From assembly GCF_039541235.1 (NCBI RefSeq), contig NZ_BAABFV010000002.1, forward strand, positions 248,001 through 312,000: DNA of 64,000 nucleotides, given 5' to 3'. The notes under the pieces are model-generated. The model made no database searches and was not told where the DNA came from. It saw only the letters and a list, made by a program, of their open reading frames with translations. The DNA is from Kangiella marina (GTDB lineage Bacteria; Pseudomonadota; Gammaproteobacteria; Enterobacterales; Kangiellaceae). Of the stretch, positions 35,671 to 46,900 are shown one piece after another; position 1 is the stretch's first letter, and each line of letters begins with the position of its first letter. The translations under genes and the position numbers were made by a program.

Positions 35671-36747
35671 ATGCAACAAGCTCCATTTATCTTTTTCTGC
35701 CGACCGGGCTTTGAGTCTGACTGTGCAGCAGAAGTACAGGCCATCGCGACAGCTCATAACTTTGCGGGGTACGCTAACGCACAGCCAGATACAGGGTATG
35801 TTCGTTTTCATATGTTCGATGAATCGAGTGCCGAACAATTTTTTGAGCTACTGGATTTGGATGACATTATTTTTGCCCGGCAATGGTTTTGGGCGAAGGC
35901 TGAACTTGAACAGTTACCGCTGGACGATCGCATTTCACCCATCCAAGAGGTGTGTGCTGAAGTCGCTATGGCAAAAACACTGTTGGTGGAACATTTAGAC
36001 GATGATGATGGCCGTGAGCTGTCGAAGTTTTGTAAGAAGTTTTCGACGCCATTGACTATTGCTATGGAAAAGCAAGGCTTGATCCATGAGGACAGCGACT
36101 TTAGGTTGCATATACTTTTCCTGGCTACCGACCACTGCATCATTGGCTATTCGCCTATCGAGTGTTCGAGTCCACACAAGGGCGGCATTCTCCGCTTAAA
36201 AGCCCCTAAAAATGCACCAAGCCGTTCGACCTTAAAGTTGGATGAAGCAATTCAAGTGCTGATTTCTCGTAAGCAGCAAAAAGATGCTTTCCGTCTAGGT
36301 AATACTGGAGTTGACTTAGGCGCTGCGCCAGGGGGCTGGACCTATCAGTTGGTGGAGCGTGGGCTCCAAGTCTCAGCGATCGATAACGGCCCTATGGACA
36401 AAAAGCTGATGGCGACAGAGCACGTCGAGCATTTCAAGGAAAACGCCTTCACATGGCTGCCGGAAAAGCCAGTCAACGTATTGGTTTGCGATATGGTGGA
36501 GAAGCCTTCATTGGTGGCAGACTTGATGGCTCAGTGGCTTGAAGGCGGCCACACGCAGCACGCGGTGTTTAACTTAAAGTTACCGATGAAGAAGCGCTTT
36601 CAAGAAGTCGCAGACTGTATTGGTTTAATTTGTGATCGTTTAGACGATGCTGGGCTGGCTTACTTCTGGCAGGCAAAACACCTCTATCATGATCGCGAAG
36701 AAGTCACCGTCTATTTCAGGTTAAAGGCCAGAGTCGCGCCGAATTAG
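35671..36747 (+). CDS. rlmM: 23S rRNA 2'-O-ribose C2498 methyltransferase RlmM
   Basis: Methylates the ribose of C2498 in the peptidyl-transferase loop of 23S rRNA. The 358-residue protein has the N-terminal THUMP-like part ([16 protein letters not shown]) and a Rossmann domain with [16 protein letters not shown] near residue 215, then a [10 protein letters not shown] segment and [10 protein letters not shown], giving the K-D-K catalytic residues of 2'-O-methyltransferases. It is followed 16 bases later by queF. Confidence 0.95.
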   Translation: MQQAPFIFFCRPGFESDCAAEVQAIATAHNFAGYANAQPDTGYVRFHMFDESSAEQFFELLDLDDIIFARQWFWAKAELEQLPLDDRISPIQEVCAEVAMAKTLLVEHLDDDDGRELSKFCKKFSTPLTIAMEKQGLIHEDSDFRLHILFLATDHCIIGYSPIECSSPHKGGILRLKAPKNAPSRSTLKLDEAIQVLISRKQQKDAFRLGNTGVDLGAAPGGWTYQLVERGLQVSAIDNGPMDKKLMATEHVEHFKENAFTWLPEKPVNVLVCDMVEKPSLVADLMAQWLEGGHTQHAVFNLKLPMKKRFQEVADCIGLICDRLDDAGLAYFWQAKHLYHDREEVTVYFRLKARVAPN

Positions 36748-36763
36748 GGCTGAGGAACTTACA

Positions 36764-37591
36764 ATGAACCATAATGATATTCCTTTAGGCAAAGACGTCA
36801 GCTACCCCGATCAGTACGACTCCAGCTTGCTCTTTCCGGTACCACGACAATTAAAGCGTGACGAGCTAGGCCTTACCCAAGCGCTACCGTTCCAGGGCAG
36901 TGACTTCTGGAATGCCTACGAGCTGTCTTGGTTAAATAGTCAGGGAAAACCTCAAGTGGCGCTAGGCGTTTTTGAGTTTGCTCACGATACGACCAATATC
37001 GTTGAGTCTAAATCCTTTAAGCTGTACCTCAACTCTTATAACCAAACACGTTTTGAGAGCTGGGAGCAGGTGCAATCAAGATTGACTGAGGATTTAGCCG
37101 AGGCTGCTGATGGAGTGGTTAGAGTTCAGTTGTATCATCCTGATGAGTATGACCTTGAATACCCTGTGACGCGGTTCGAAGGGCAGCTACTGGATGATTT
37201 GGATATTGATATTGAACAATACTCCTATCAGCCTGAATTACTGCAACTTGACCCCAGTCATGAAGTGGTTGAGGAAAGTCTTTATAGTCATTTACTGAAA
37301 AGTAACTGCCTGATTACGAACCAACCTGACTGGGCAAGTGTCTTCATCGAATATCAAGGCAAAGCCATCGATCACGAGTCGTTACTGAAGTACCTGATTT
37401 CATTCCGAACCCACAATGAGTTTCACGAGCAATGCGTCGAACGCATTTTTAGCGACATCATGCGGATCTGCCAACCTCATATACTCACCGTTTACGCTCG
37501 TTACACACGACGTGGCGGATTGGATATCAATCCTTTCAGAACGAATAGTGCTGGACATAAAGCTCGAAACATCAGATTAAGCCGCCAATAA
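36764..37591 (+). CDS. queF: NADPH-dependent 7-cyano-7-deazaguanine reductase QueF
   Basis: Reduces preQ0 to preQ1 in queuosine synthesis, the modified base at tRNA wobble position 34. At 275 residues it is the bimodular (E. coli-like) type. The QueF motif [17 protein letters not shown] is near residue 85; the catalytic Cys is in [12 protein letters not shown] near 183, with Asp of the same motif and [16 protein letters not shown] near 222. It lies 16 bases after rlmM with Shine-Dalgarno GAGGA. Confidence 0.97.
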   Translation: MNHNDIPLGKDVSYPDQYDSSLLFPVPRQLKRDELGLTQALPFQGSDFWNAYELSWLNSQGKPQVALGVFEFAHDTTNIVESKSFKLYLNSYNQTRFESWEQVQSRLTEDLAEAADGVVRVQLYHPDEYDLEYPVTRFEGQLLDDLDIDIEQYSYQPELLQLDPSHEVVEESLYSHLLKSNCLITNQPDWASVFIEYQGKAIDHESLLKYLISFRTHNEFHEQCVERIFSDIMRICQPHILTVYARYTRRGGLDINPFRTNSAGHKARNIRLSRQ

Positions 37592-37627
37592 ATTTAGACT
37601 CGCGTTTGCAAAGAAATCTTCAGTTAT

Positions 37628-37641
37628 GCTCAATATTGAGC
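37628..37641. other. Perfect 14-base palindrome after queF
   Basis: GCTCAATATTGAGC begins 36 bases after the queF stop, within a 276-base gap before the peptide transporter gene. No T-tract follows; it may be an operator or a processing site. Confidence 0.35.
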
Positions 37642-37867
37642 TAGAAAAAGGACTGGACGAATCAAAGTCATTATATAACAATGTGGTGTCTTATTTTGGG
37701 CCAAATGTGTTACTAAAATATAAATTATTAAGATAATCAGCAGCTTATCAGGTTATTATTTCGACAAAAGATCGAAAGTCACAGTCGGGTAAGCGCAATA
37801 AATCACTAGGATCTATCACTCTACTTCAGGGTAAGTATAAGATTTTGAGTAATTAAAGGGTATATCA

Positions 37868-39388
37868 ATGACAGATCAAACAAAAGACAAGTCCTTTTTT
37901 GGACATCCTAAGGGGCTTCAGACCTTATTTATGACCGAAATGTGGGAACGCATGAGTTATTACGGCATGCGCGGTATTTTGGTTTTATTTATGACGGCTT
38001 TGTTGCAAGAAGGTGGCTTAGGGCTGACAACGATTACTGCAACGGCTATTTATGGCTTGTATACCAGTTCGGTATATTTCATGGGGCTACCTGGTGGCTG
38101 GATTGCGGATCGATTGATCGGCGGTAAAAAAGCCATTTGGTACGGCGGTATCGTCATTATGTGTGTTCACATAGTGCTCGCGATTCCCAATGAAAGCTCA
38201 TTTTTTGTAGGCTTGATTTTAGTCGCTTTAGGTACAGGTCTGTTAAAGCCTAATATTACTGCGGTTGTTGGCCAACTCTATGGCAGTGAAGATGAGCGTC
38301 GTGATGCGGGTTACGCGATTTACTATATGGGTATCAACATCGGCTCATTAATCGGTTACTTTGTGTGCGGATACTTGATGGAAAGCGCAGGCTGGCACTA
38401 TGCATTCGGTGCTGCTGCCGTAGGTATGGGATTAGGCTTAATTCAATTCTATATCACTCATAGAAGCTTACCAGAGGTTAGTGACAAACCATCGGTTGCC
38501 ATCTCAGACAGTGCTCGTAAGAAAAGCTGGTCAATCATTGGTATGTTCTTAGTGGCTTTAGCGGTTGTTACGGCCTTAACCTTAGCCGGTACCATTTCGA
38601 TCGACGCAGTAAGCCTAGCTGAGAAAACAGCTATCACTCTCAGCGCCTTGTTTATTATTTATTTTGCATTTATTTATTTCTTCGGAAACTTAGACGCAAC
38701 TGAAAAGAAGGGAATGTGGGCATTGTTGCTCATCTGTATTGCTTCTGCATGTTTCTGGTCAGGTTTTGAGCAAGCGGGTTCATCTTTAAACCTATTTGCT
38801 AGAGATTACACGGATAGATTCATCAGCACTTTTGAGATCCCAACGGCTTGGTTCCAAAGTGTGAACTCTTTCTTCATCATCGTACTTACGCCATTCTTTG
38901 CTGCTTTTTGGGTAAAGCTAGGTAAGCGCATGGTAACGCCAGGCTACGGTCTTAAAACTGCTTTTGGTTTGATTATCATGGGTAGTGGTTTCATCGTTAT
39001 GGTCTTTGCTGCGCACATTGCAGCTGGCGGCGGTAAATCTGCAGCATTCTTTTTAATCCTGACTTACTTCTTACATACGGTGGGTGAGCTTTGCTTAAGC
39101 CCTATCGCGTTAAGTGCTGTCAGTAAATTATCACCACGTCGCTACATGGGTCAGATGATGGGTCTATTCATCTTTACCTACTCTATCGGTAGTATTATTG
39201 CTGGCTTACTGGCTGGCGGCTTCGATCCTGACAATGTGTCAGAAATGCCTAGCTTGTTCCAGTTCATTGCGACCTTCAGCATCGGTGTTGGTGCCATTGT
39301 TCTACTTATTGGTATGTTTAGTAGAAAGTGGGAGCAAGAAGTTGTTGAAAGAAAAGAAGTGCTAGAAGAAGTACGAGATGAGAAGTAA
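37868..39388 (+). CDS. Proton-dependent oligopeptide transporter (POT/PTR2 family)
   Basis: Proton-coupled importer of di- and tripeptides in the inner membrane. The 506-residue protein has about 14 hydrophobic spans. POT signatures are near the N-terminus (FMTEMWERMSYYGMRGILVLFM) and further on (GTGLLKPNITAVVGQLYG with FYMGINIGS-like YYMGINIGSLIG). A charged cytosolic tail ends it. The Shine-Dalgarno is AAAGGG. With the window's several peptidases this suggests uptake of the peptides they release. Similar to E. coli DtpA/DtpB; the exact substrate preference is not readable. Confidence 0.93.
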   Translation: MTDQTKDKSFFGHPKGLQTLFMTEMWERMSYYGMRGILVLFMTALLQEGGLGLTTITATAIYGLYTSSVYFMGLPGGWIADRLIGGKKAIWYGGIVIMCVHIVLAIPNESSFFVGLILVALGTGLLKPNITAVVGQLYGSEDERRDAGYAIYYMGINIGSLIGYFVCGYLMESAGWHYAFGAAAVGMGLGLIQFYITHRSLPEVSDKPSVAISDSARKKSWSIIGMFLVALAVVTALTLAGTISIDAVSLAEKTAITLSALFIIYFAFIYFFGNLDATEKKGMWALLLICIASACFWSGFEQAGSSLNLFARDYTDRFISTFEIPTAWFQSVNSFFIIVLTPFFAAFWVKLGKRMVTPGYGLKTAFGLIIMGSGFIVMVFAAHIAAGGGKSAAFFLILTYFLHTVGELCLSPIALSAVSKLSPRRYMGQMMGLFIFTYSIGSIIAGLLAGGFDPDNVSEMPSLFQFIATFSIGVGAIVLLIGMFSRKWEQEVVERKEVLEEVRDEK

Positions 39389-39427
39389 TTAACTACTGAT
39401 TGTCTGTTACTTTTAACAGCACTGACA

Positions 39428-39458
39428 AAGGCCAGCCATGAAAATGGGTGGCCTTTTT
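39428..39458 (+). terminator. Intrinsic terminator of the peptide transporter gene
   Basis: AAGGCCAGCCAT-GAAA-ATGGGTGGCCTT, one mismatch in a 12-base stem, followed by a T-tract. Confidence 0.88.
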
Positions 39459-39581
39459 TATGCTCATAATAATGTCAATTCAAGAATGTCAATTTAACCC
39501 ACAAAGCGGTGCCATATCTGATACTCTATGTCTAGTCATTACTTTCCCGCTAGGGATTAACCCTATACGTATAAGATTGAT

Positions 39582-40220
39582 ATGCAGCAGTTTGGTTTAG
39601 GCTTCGGCCAAGAGATTGAGACTTTAGCATTGGGCGCTCATCAGTCTGATGAACAGTCTAATGACGCGGTACAATTTCAGCCTAACTTTATTGAAGACGA
39701 TGACGCTATTGCTGTCTTTAAGGCACTATCGCAACAGATTGAGTGGCGACAAGAGTCGCTGTGGATTGCGGGAAAAGAGCGACAAGTTCCTCGGTTAGTG
39801 GCTTGGTATGGTGATACGGAAGCTGAGTATCGTTATTCAGGCAAACTGCATACCCCGATACCGTGGATTAGGCCATTAGCAATGTTAAAAGAACGTATTG
39901 AGGCCGAAGTTGGCAGTGACTTTAATAGCGTCCTGTGCAATCTATATCGTGACGGAAAGGACAGTATGGGGTGGCATGCGGATGACGAAAAAGAGTTGGG
40001 AAAGGATCCTGTCATAGCGTCCTTAAGTTTGGGTCAGGAGCGCTCTTTTCACCTAAAGCATAAAACAGTGCCAAAATTGAAGCACAAAATGACGCTCACT
40101 TCTGGTAGTCTATTGGTCATGAAAGGAACCACTCAGCAAAATTGGTTGCATCAGGTTCCAAAAGAAACCCATATTACACAGCCCAGAATCAACCTAACAT
40201 TTAGAAAAATTATGACTTGA
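39582..40220 (+). CDS. AlkB-like 2-oxoglutarate/Fe(II) dioxygenase
   Basis: Probably repairs alkylated bases (1-methyladenine, 3-methylcytosine) by oxidative demethylation, like ALKBH2/3-type bacterial proteins. The iron ligands are His132 and Asp134 (WHADDE) and His190 (NWLHQV); 2-oxoglutarate would be bound by Arg202 in PRINLTFR. NLYRDGKDSMGWH is the usual preceding segment. Length, 212, fits this subfamily. The start ATG at 39582 lacks a strong Shine-Dalgarno. It is followed 35 bases later by the oxidoreductase gene. Confidence 0.9.
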   Translation: MQQFGLGFGQEIETLALGAHQSDEQSNDAVQFQPNFIEDDDAIAVFKALSQQIEWRQESLWIAGKERQVPRLVAWYGDTEAEYRYSGKLHTPIPWIRPLAMLKERIEAEVGSDFNSVLCNLYRDGKDSMGWHADDEKELGKDPVIASLSLGQERSFHLKHKTVPKLKHKMTLTSGSLLVMKGTTQQNWLHQVPKETHITQPRINLTFRKIMT

Positions 40221-40255
40221 ATGTCGGTCTGGGCCTATAAACATAAGGAGTCCCT

Positions 40256-41242
40256 GTGTCTTTCTTAGCCTGCCGTGTCTTTAAAGATCCTGATATTCGC
40301 CATGAGTTGGTTCAGATGGAAACTGATGAGCTGACTGAGGCGAATACTCTAATAAAAGTCGACTATTCGAGCATCAACTACAAAGATGCGTTAGCTGCCA
40401 GTGGCCGCGGCGCTATTATGAAGTCTTTCCCATTAAATGCTGGAGTTGACCTGTCTGGAACCGTAGTTGAATCCACTGACGCGGCGCTCACCGCTGGCGA
40501 TAAGGTTGTCGTCAATGGCTGTGGCTTAGGCGAGAGTTTTGATGGCGGCTTAGCTGAATACGCGCGTGTCGATAGTCAGTTTGTGATGAAGCAACCTCAA
40601 GGTTACTCTGGTCGAGAGTCTATGATTATTGGAACGGCTGGTTTCACTGCTGCCTTGGCGATTCACCGCATGGAGAACAATGGGCAAACACCGGATAAAG
40701 GTCCAATTGTAGTGACAGGGGCCAGCGGTGGTGTGGGCAGTTTTGCCATTAACTTGTTAAGTAAAAAAGGTTATGAAACTGTCGCTGTGACAAGTCAGGC
40801 GTCCATGCACGATTATTTACAAGATTTGGGCGCGACGGAGGTTAAAACCCTAAGCGAACTGGAGCTGAGCGATAAACCGCTGGCGAAGGCTGCTTATGGC
40901 GGCTTGATTGACAACATAGGCGGTGAAACTTTAAGTCGGCTCATGGCCAGTATCGATTTATGGGGCAACATCGCTTGTATCGGCTTGGCGCAAAGCCCAA
41001 AGTTACAAGCGACCGTTATTCCACTGATTTTAAGAGGGGTCAGCTTGTTAGGTGTTAGTTCTACCAACTGTCCTATGGGTTTGCGTTCGGAGCTGTGGAA
41101 CCAATTTGGACAAGACATGCCACTACCCGACTTTGACAAGATTTTAAGTCAGGAAATTGCGCTTAAAGATGTCTCACCTTATTTCGACGAATTAATTGAT
41201 AATAAGCATCGTGGTCGTTTGATTGTGAACTGTCAGTCGTAA
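40256..41242 (+). CDS. YhdH/AcuI-type acryloyl-CoA reductase-like quinone oxidoreductase
   Basis: NADPH-dependent medium-chain reductase of the YhdH/YhfP group; characterised members (AcuI, YhdH) reduce acryloyl-CoA to propionyl-CoA. The 328-residue protein has the substrate-domain pattern SSINYKDALAASGRG and the nucleotide-binding ASGGVGSFAINLL near residue 156. The start codon is GTG at 40256, placed five bases after AAGGAG. It is followed 9 bases later by the AddB-like gene. The actual substrate here is inferred from family only. Confidence 0.88.
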   Translation: MSFLACRVFKDPDIRHELVQMETDELTEANTLIKVDYSSINYKDALAASGRGAIMKSFPLNAGVDLSGTVVESTDAALTAGDKVVVNGCGLGESFDGGLAEYARVDSQFVMKQPQGYSGRESMIIGTAGFTAALAIHRMENNGQTPDKGPIVVTGASGGVGSFAINLLSKKGYETVAVTSQASMHDYLQDLGATEVKTLSELELSDKPLAKAAYGGLIDNIGGETLSRLMASIDLWGNIACIGLAQSPKLQATVIPLILRGVSLLGVSSTNCPMGLRSELWNQFGQDMPLPDFDKILSQEIALKDVSPYFDELIDNKHRGRLIVNCQS

Positions 41243-41251
41243 GGAAACGCC

Positions 41252-43924
41252 ATGGATTTTTCAATGCTGGATGCGGAGCAAACGCTTATTATCACAGCCA
41301 GTAGACGGCAGTCTCGATTCCTAAGAGAGCAATATGCTCATTATCAATTAGAGCAGGAAAAGGACGTATGGCACAGTTTAAAGGCGATGCCTTGGTCGGC
41401 TTTTATTAATCATTGCTGGGAGATGGCGCTTGATGCTGGAAAGCCGTTGCCGATTCGACTGAGCCAGACCCAGAGCCAACATATTTGGCAGACTATGGTC
41501 GCCAAGTCAGATATCACTCAGACTTTATTAAATGCCAAACAGACACAAAAATTATCACACGATGCTTGGCGTCTGTGTCAGCAGTGGCAAATTGAAACCT
41601 TGGATTATTTACCGGGCGATCAAGACCAGGTCGCTTTCGAAACTTGGTTTAAGGAATATCAGAAGCTGTTGAGTCAAAAGGATTGGGTGGATAGTTACCA
41701 ACAGCCTAATCATTTGCTCGATGTTTTTAGTGCCATTGTGGATCAACTTCCAGATACGATTATTACTTACGGCTTTCAGCAACCAACGCCACAACAGTCT
41801 TCATTGTTTGAACGATTACAGCAGCACAAAAATGTAACCTCATGGCAGCTGCTTGAAGCGCAAGCGCCAAGGCAGCTAAACATACATGCTCTGCCTGATC
41901 CGAAAACTGAAATATTAGCGGCAGTGCGCTGGGCGAAGGATAAGCTTAAGCAGAATGAACAGACAGATATCGCCATAGTGGTGCCTGAACTGGATAAGTG
42001 GCGGCCCTATATCGAGCGTGTCATTCAACGAGAATTTTATGCCAAAAGTCTGGCTGATGGTGAAGACAGTCACCAGCAACTGCATGACTTTTCGATTGAT
42101 GAAAGTTTGTCGCAGCAGCCTTTAGTTGCGGTGGTTATTGATTGGTTAAGGCTCACTTGCGGCAGTCTCAGTAAACAACAATTGCAACATCTTTTGTTGT
42201 CCCCCTACCTCTACAGTGAGCGTGAAGATCACTGGCAAGCGACTCAACTTGAGCTGTACGTCAGGCAGTCGACTAAATCGTACTATACTTTAGATGAACT
42301 TCTGAAAATGAGTCGACGGTTAAAGATTCAGTTATCTTGGCTTGGTGCGGCTGAACAATGGCAACAAGTCGAGCATAAGCGACAGGATCTTAAGTCACAT
42401 ATCAGTGATGTGTTGAGGTTACTTGAAGAACTCCATTGGACTGGCTATCGCAGTTTATCGAGCCGTGAGTATCAGGTGCAACAAACGTTCGTTGAAGCCA
42501 TAAAATCTGCGCAAAGTTTACAGCGGGTACTTGCTGAAAGCATGACCTATCCCTTTGCCTGCAACATCCTGTTTGAGTGTTTAGATCAACAAAGCTTTCA
42601 TCAACAAAGACCTCGTGCACCGCTACAAATTGTTGGCATGTTAGAAGCGATTGGTTTGCGTTTTAGTGCTGTCTGGTTGGTTGGTGCAACGGATCAGGTG
42701 TTACCGCAAAAGGCTGTTCCTAATCCGTTTTTATCAAAAGCGTTGCATGCCCAATATGATTTACCCGGATCATCACATTTGCGTGAGGTTGAGTATGCAA
42801 AGTCGGTACTGGATTCACTGCTACCCAATAAAGATGTTGTGGTGAGTTATGCCGAGTTTGATGGTGAGCAAGAACAAATGATCAGTCCTTTGCTGCAGTC
42901 ACTCACCGAGCGTCATCCTATTGAAAAGCTAGACCTCGAGTCTGATTTACCGCAGTGGTTGGCAGGATGGAGCGATATTAAGCACTTAGAGTATTATGAA
43001 GATAGTAGAGGTCTACCAATTGCTCAAAATTTCGAAGTGCGAGGAGGTACCGGCTTATTGCGAATGCAAGCCGCTTCGCCTTTTGATGCTTATTTGAAAT
43101 ACCGTTTGCAACTCGAGCCCTTTGAAGTAGATGGTTTGGGTGTCTCTTTTATGGATCGAGGAAACATGTTCCATAAAGCGATGCAGTTGATTTGGCAGCG
43201 ACTAGAGAACCAAGCAAACTTATTGGCGTTAAGTGCAGATGCACAAGAAGAGCTCATCTGTAAAACGCTAGATTTTGTGTTATCAGAGGCGAGTCGGGAA
43301 GTTTACTTATTGAATAACGCTTCATTTCGTGAGATTGAAAAGCATCGGTTAAAGGCACTCGTTGTAGAGTCTTTAGAGCTAGATAAGCAAAGAGACTCTT
43401 TCAAAGTGATCGCAACTGAGGCTGCTAAAACACTTGAGTTAGCAGGTTTACAATTCAGTATGATCATCGACCGAATTGATCAACTTGATGATGGAAGTTT
43501 ACTTATCATCGATTATAAAACTGGACAGCCATCATTGATGTCTTTATTCCGAGAGCCGATAGCCGAACCCCAACTACTGCTTTACGCCATAGCTGAGCAT
43601 AAGCTTGAGCAGCCGGTGGCTGGTATTGTATTCATGCAAGCTCATCTTAAAGCCAGTAAATATATTGGTGTCACCGATGAGCCTGAGGTATTGGAAGGCG
43701 TCAAAGCGCTAAGAGACATTAAGTACAATCCGTATGCCGATAATTTTGAACACGCTATTCAGCAGTGGAAGCAGATGCTTGAAAAGATTGCTCAAGATTT
43801 TAAAAGCGGCAAAGCCAACCTTTCGGAGTACAGTGGTGACTTTGTGGACTACACATCCATTAGCCGTTGGTCGCAAAGAGATCTCAATGTACAGGCACTG
43901 ATAGAAGGAGAGGAGCATGAGTAA
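41252..43924 (+). CDS. AddB-like nuclease subunit (PD-(D/E)XK family DNA repair protein)
   Basis: Large 890-residue partner of the following UvrD-type helicase, similar to the 'probable DNA repair protein' group related to AddB. The N-terminal two thirds is a helicase-like scaffold (ITASRRQSRFLREQY at the start, GLRFSAVWLVGATDQVLP near 470). A RecB-type nuclease domain follows: RGNMFHKAM near 640, IDRIDQ near 738, IIDYKTGQ near 752 and QLLLYA. The iron-sulphur cysteines expected around the nuclease domain are absent (Ser at QAASPFDAYL near 609, no Cys in the tail). It overlaps the next gene by 8 bases, implying a complex with translational coupling. Confidence 0.82.
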   Translation: MDFSMLDAEQTLIITASRRQSRFLREQYAHYQLEQEKDVWHSLKAMPWSAFINHCWEMALDAGKPLPIRLSQTQSQHIWQTMVAKSDITQTLLNAKQTQKLSHDAWRLCQQWQIETLDYLPGDQDQVAFETWFKEYQKLLSQKDWVDSYQQPNHLLDVFSAIVDQLPDTIITYGFQQPTPQQSSLFERLQQHKNVTSWQLLEAQAPRQLNIHALPDPKTEILAAVRWAKDKLKQNEQTDIAIVVPELDKWRPYIERVIQREFYAKSLADGEDSHQQLHDFSIDESLSQQPLVAVVIDWLRLTCGSLSKQQLQHLLLSPYLYSEREDHWQATQLELYVRQSTKSYYTLDELLKMSRRLKIQLSWLGAAEQWQQVEHKRQDLKSHISDVLRLLEELHWTGYRSLSSREYQVQQTFVEAIKSAQSLQRVLAESMTYPFACNILFECLDQQSFHQQRPRAPLQIVGMLEAIGLRFSAVWLVGATDQVLPQKAVPNPFLSKALHAQYDLPGSSHLREVEYAKSVLDSLLPNKDVVVSYAEFDGEQEQMISPLLQSLTERHPIEKLDLESDLPQWLAGWSDIKHLEYYEDSRGLPIAQNFEVRGGTGLLRMQAASPFDAYLKYRLQLEPFEVDGLGVSFMDRGNMFHKAMQLIWQRLENQANLLALSADAQEELICKTLDFVLSEASREVYLLNNASFREIEKHRLKALVVESLELDKQRDSFKVIATEAAKTLELAGLQFSMIIDRIDQLDDGSLLIIDYKTGQPSLMSLFREPIAEPQLLLYAIAEHKLEQPVAGIVFMQAHLKASKYIGVTDEPEVLEGVKALRDIKYNPYADNFEHAIQQWKQMLEKIAQDFKSGKANLSEYSGDFVDYTSISRWSQRDLNVQALIEGEEHE

Positions 43925-46900
43925 TGTCTTAATACCTCCTGATCAGGACGTTCGCGAACAAGCTATTGATGCCAGCCATTCTTACATCGTTCAAGCACCA
44001 GCCGGTGCGGGGAAAACGAGTCTCTTAACACAGCGCATTTTGAATCTGCTAGCTGTTGTTGATAATCCTGAAGAGATAGTGGCAATTACTTTTACTCGAA
44101 AAGCTGCGGCAGAAATGCGACATCGCTTAATTGAAGCACTATTATCCGCGAAATCTCCTGAGCCAACCGAACCTCATAATAAAACGACTTGGCGTTTAGC
44201 CCGCGCGGTTCTAGAAAAAGACCAAGTGCATCAGTGGAATTTGTTGAGCAATAGTCATCGGTTGCGGGTCATGACCATTGACTCTTTATCCAGCATGATT
44301 GCAAATCAAATGCCGGTTTTAAGTAGCTTGGGCGGTTCGATGAGTATCACCAGCTTTGCAAAAGAATCGTATCAACGAGCTGCTGAATCGATTCTGAGTT
44401 ATTTGGATGATGACGACTATGGACCGCATATTTTAAGACTTCTGGCGCACCTTGATAATCAGGTCGAAAAATTGATTGGCTTGCTGGCGAAAATGTTAGG
44501 TAAAAGAGATCAGTGGTTGCGTTTACTGGGGGCTGGTGAGCTCGATATTGATGTGTTGCAAGATGGTATTCATCAGATTGCTCAACTTCGACTGCAAAGG
44601 TTGGCTCCTTACCGTGCAAAACTGGAACACGGAACGTTACTCCAAGCGATTCACTTTGCATCCGGTTTTTTAGAGTCTGGGCATGAGCTGAGTGCATTAA
44701 AAAATGTTACCGAATTACCCAGCTTTAATGTTGACAATCTTGCTGAATGGAAAGCCATCGCAGAGTTTTGTTTAGTTAAAGCGGGAACCTTTAAAAAACA
44801 GCTGAATAAAAAGATTGGTTTATTAGCTGATGGTGACTTGCAGGGAGACGATAAACAAACTGGGAAACAACTTAAAGCCGATCTGAAAGCGTTATTCAGT
44901 GATTGGTCCGAAGTTCCTGATTTTGCCGACACTCTTAATGATATACGAAACCTTCCTTTGGCAGTCTATAGTGAGGACCAGCAACAAATACTGTATTCCC
45001 TGCTGCATCTTCTAAGGTTGGTGACGGGTTCATTAACTGTTGATTTTCAATCAAACGCTGAAGCTGATTTTATTGAGATTGCGTTAGCGGCCGATCGAGC
45101 TCTCGGACACTTTGAAGAACCTTCTGAGTTAGCTTTAAAGCTGGATTATAAAATCCAACATTTATTAGTAGACGAATTTCAAGATACCTCTTTTACGCAG
45201 TACCAGTTATTAAGCAAATTAATAGCAGGGTGGCAAGAAGGCGATGGCAAGACATTATTTTTAGTGGGCGACCCGATGCAATCGATATATCGATTCAGAG
45301 AAGCGAATGTTGGGTTATTTATCCGAACCCAACAGGAAGGCATTAACGGCTTTGCAGTTAAACCGTTACAGTTGACTGCTAACTTCCGCTCATCCCCTGC
45401 AGTTATCGACTGGGTCAATCGACGCTTTAATACAATATTCCCGAGTCATGACGATGTATTGCTTGGGGCCGTTAGTTACAGTCCCGCTGAAGCTATGAAG
45501 TCTTCCTCGGAAAGTCATGGCGTTGAGTTCTTGGTAAACTTTGATCGCCCTGACTTAACCGAATCTGAGGCAATCGCGAAGCGTATATCGTCGATCATAA
45601 GCGAGCACCCCGAGGGCTCCATCGCGGTTTTGGTGCGGGGACGTAGCCATGCTCAAGATTTAATGGAATCGCTCCGATTTAAAGGCATCAGCTACTATGC
45701 AAAAGACATGGAGTTTTTAGCCCACAGAAGTTGTGTCAGTGATCTCATGGCTCTGTGTCGGTTGGTGTTACAGCCGCAGGATGCGATTGCATGGACAGCG
45801 TTACTAAAGTCACCGCTGGTCGGTTTGGGGTTAACGGATTTAACCTATCTTTATCAAACTTTCGGTCACAACTATTGGACAATGTTAGATGAATATCAAC
45901 AGTTAGCCACGCTTTCTAACGGTGGGGCAGTACGCCTTAAAAAGCTTCGCCAAGCGATGATGCCAATGATGGACTGTGCTGGGCGAAAACCACTCAGTCA
46001 GCTTCTGGAAACTGTTTGGCTCTCACTGGGTGGTCCGAGTGTGCTTTTAAATGCGGATGAGTTGTCAGAAGTCTACTCAATGTTTGATCTCTTGATTGAG
46101 CTTGAGCAGCGTGAAACAAACTTAAGCATAGATCGAATAACCACAGCATTGGCGGAGTTATTTGCCAATCAGCAAGCGGAAGGTGCACAAGTCGAAATTA
46201 TGACTATGCACAAGTCAAAAGGTCTTGAGTTTGATACGGTTATTTTGCCATCGTTGCAGCGTAAAAAGCGAGCGGATGATCACCAGTTACTGTTGTGGGA
46301 AGAGTTTACCGCTAATGATGAGCAAGGGTATTTGTTGGCACCCATTCAGGCGGCTGAACAACAGGAACCGATTTACCAATTAGCGCGTGATATCCAAAAT
46401 AAAAAAGCTGCATTTGAAGATGCGCGAGTGTTGTATGTCGCCGCCACCCGTGCGAAAAAACGGTTAATTCTGAGCTCAGAATTAAAGCTGAAATTTGATG
46501 AGGAAAAATCCGAATGGTCCTATAGCTCGATCGATAAACGTTCTTTGCTCTATTACTTGTTACCACATTATGAAAACGTCATTGAGCGTGAGTTTCAGCA
46601 GTGTGTGGATAATGGGGAGAGCTTGGACGAGGGGAATGAGGGGCCGGTATTTTATGATGGCTGGTATCGATTAAAGGATAGTTACACGACACCGGTGGTC
46701 GAGAATCAAGTAACTACAATGGATAAACCATCGGTTGAACAGGACGAATTGGATTTTGACTGGGCCAGTGATATTGCACGTATCGTTGGTGTGGTTGTGC
46801 ATAAACAATTGGAGCTCATAGGGCTGGGTAGGCAAAGCTTTGAGGCTTTAAAACGTGACGATTATCAAGTAATTCGACGACAGCTAGCTGAGTCACTGCA

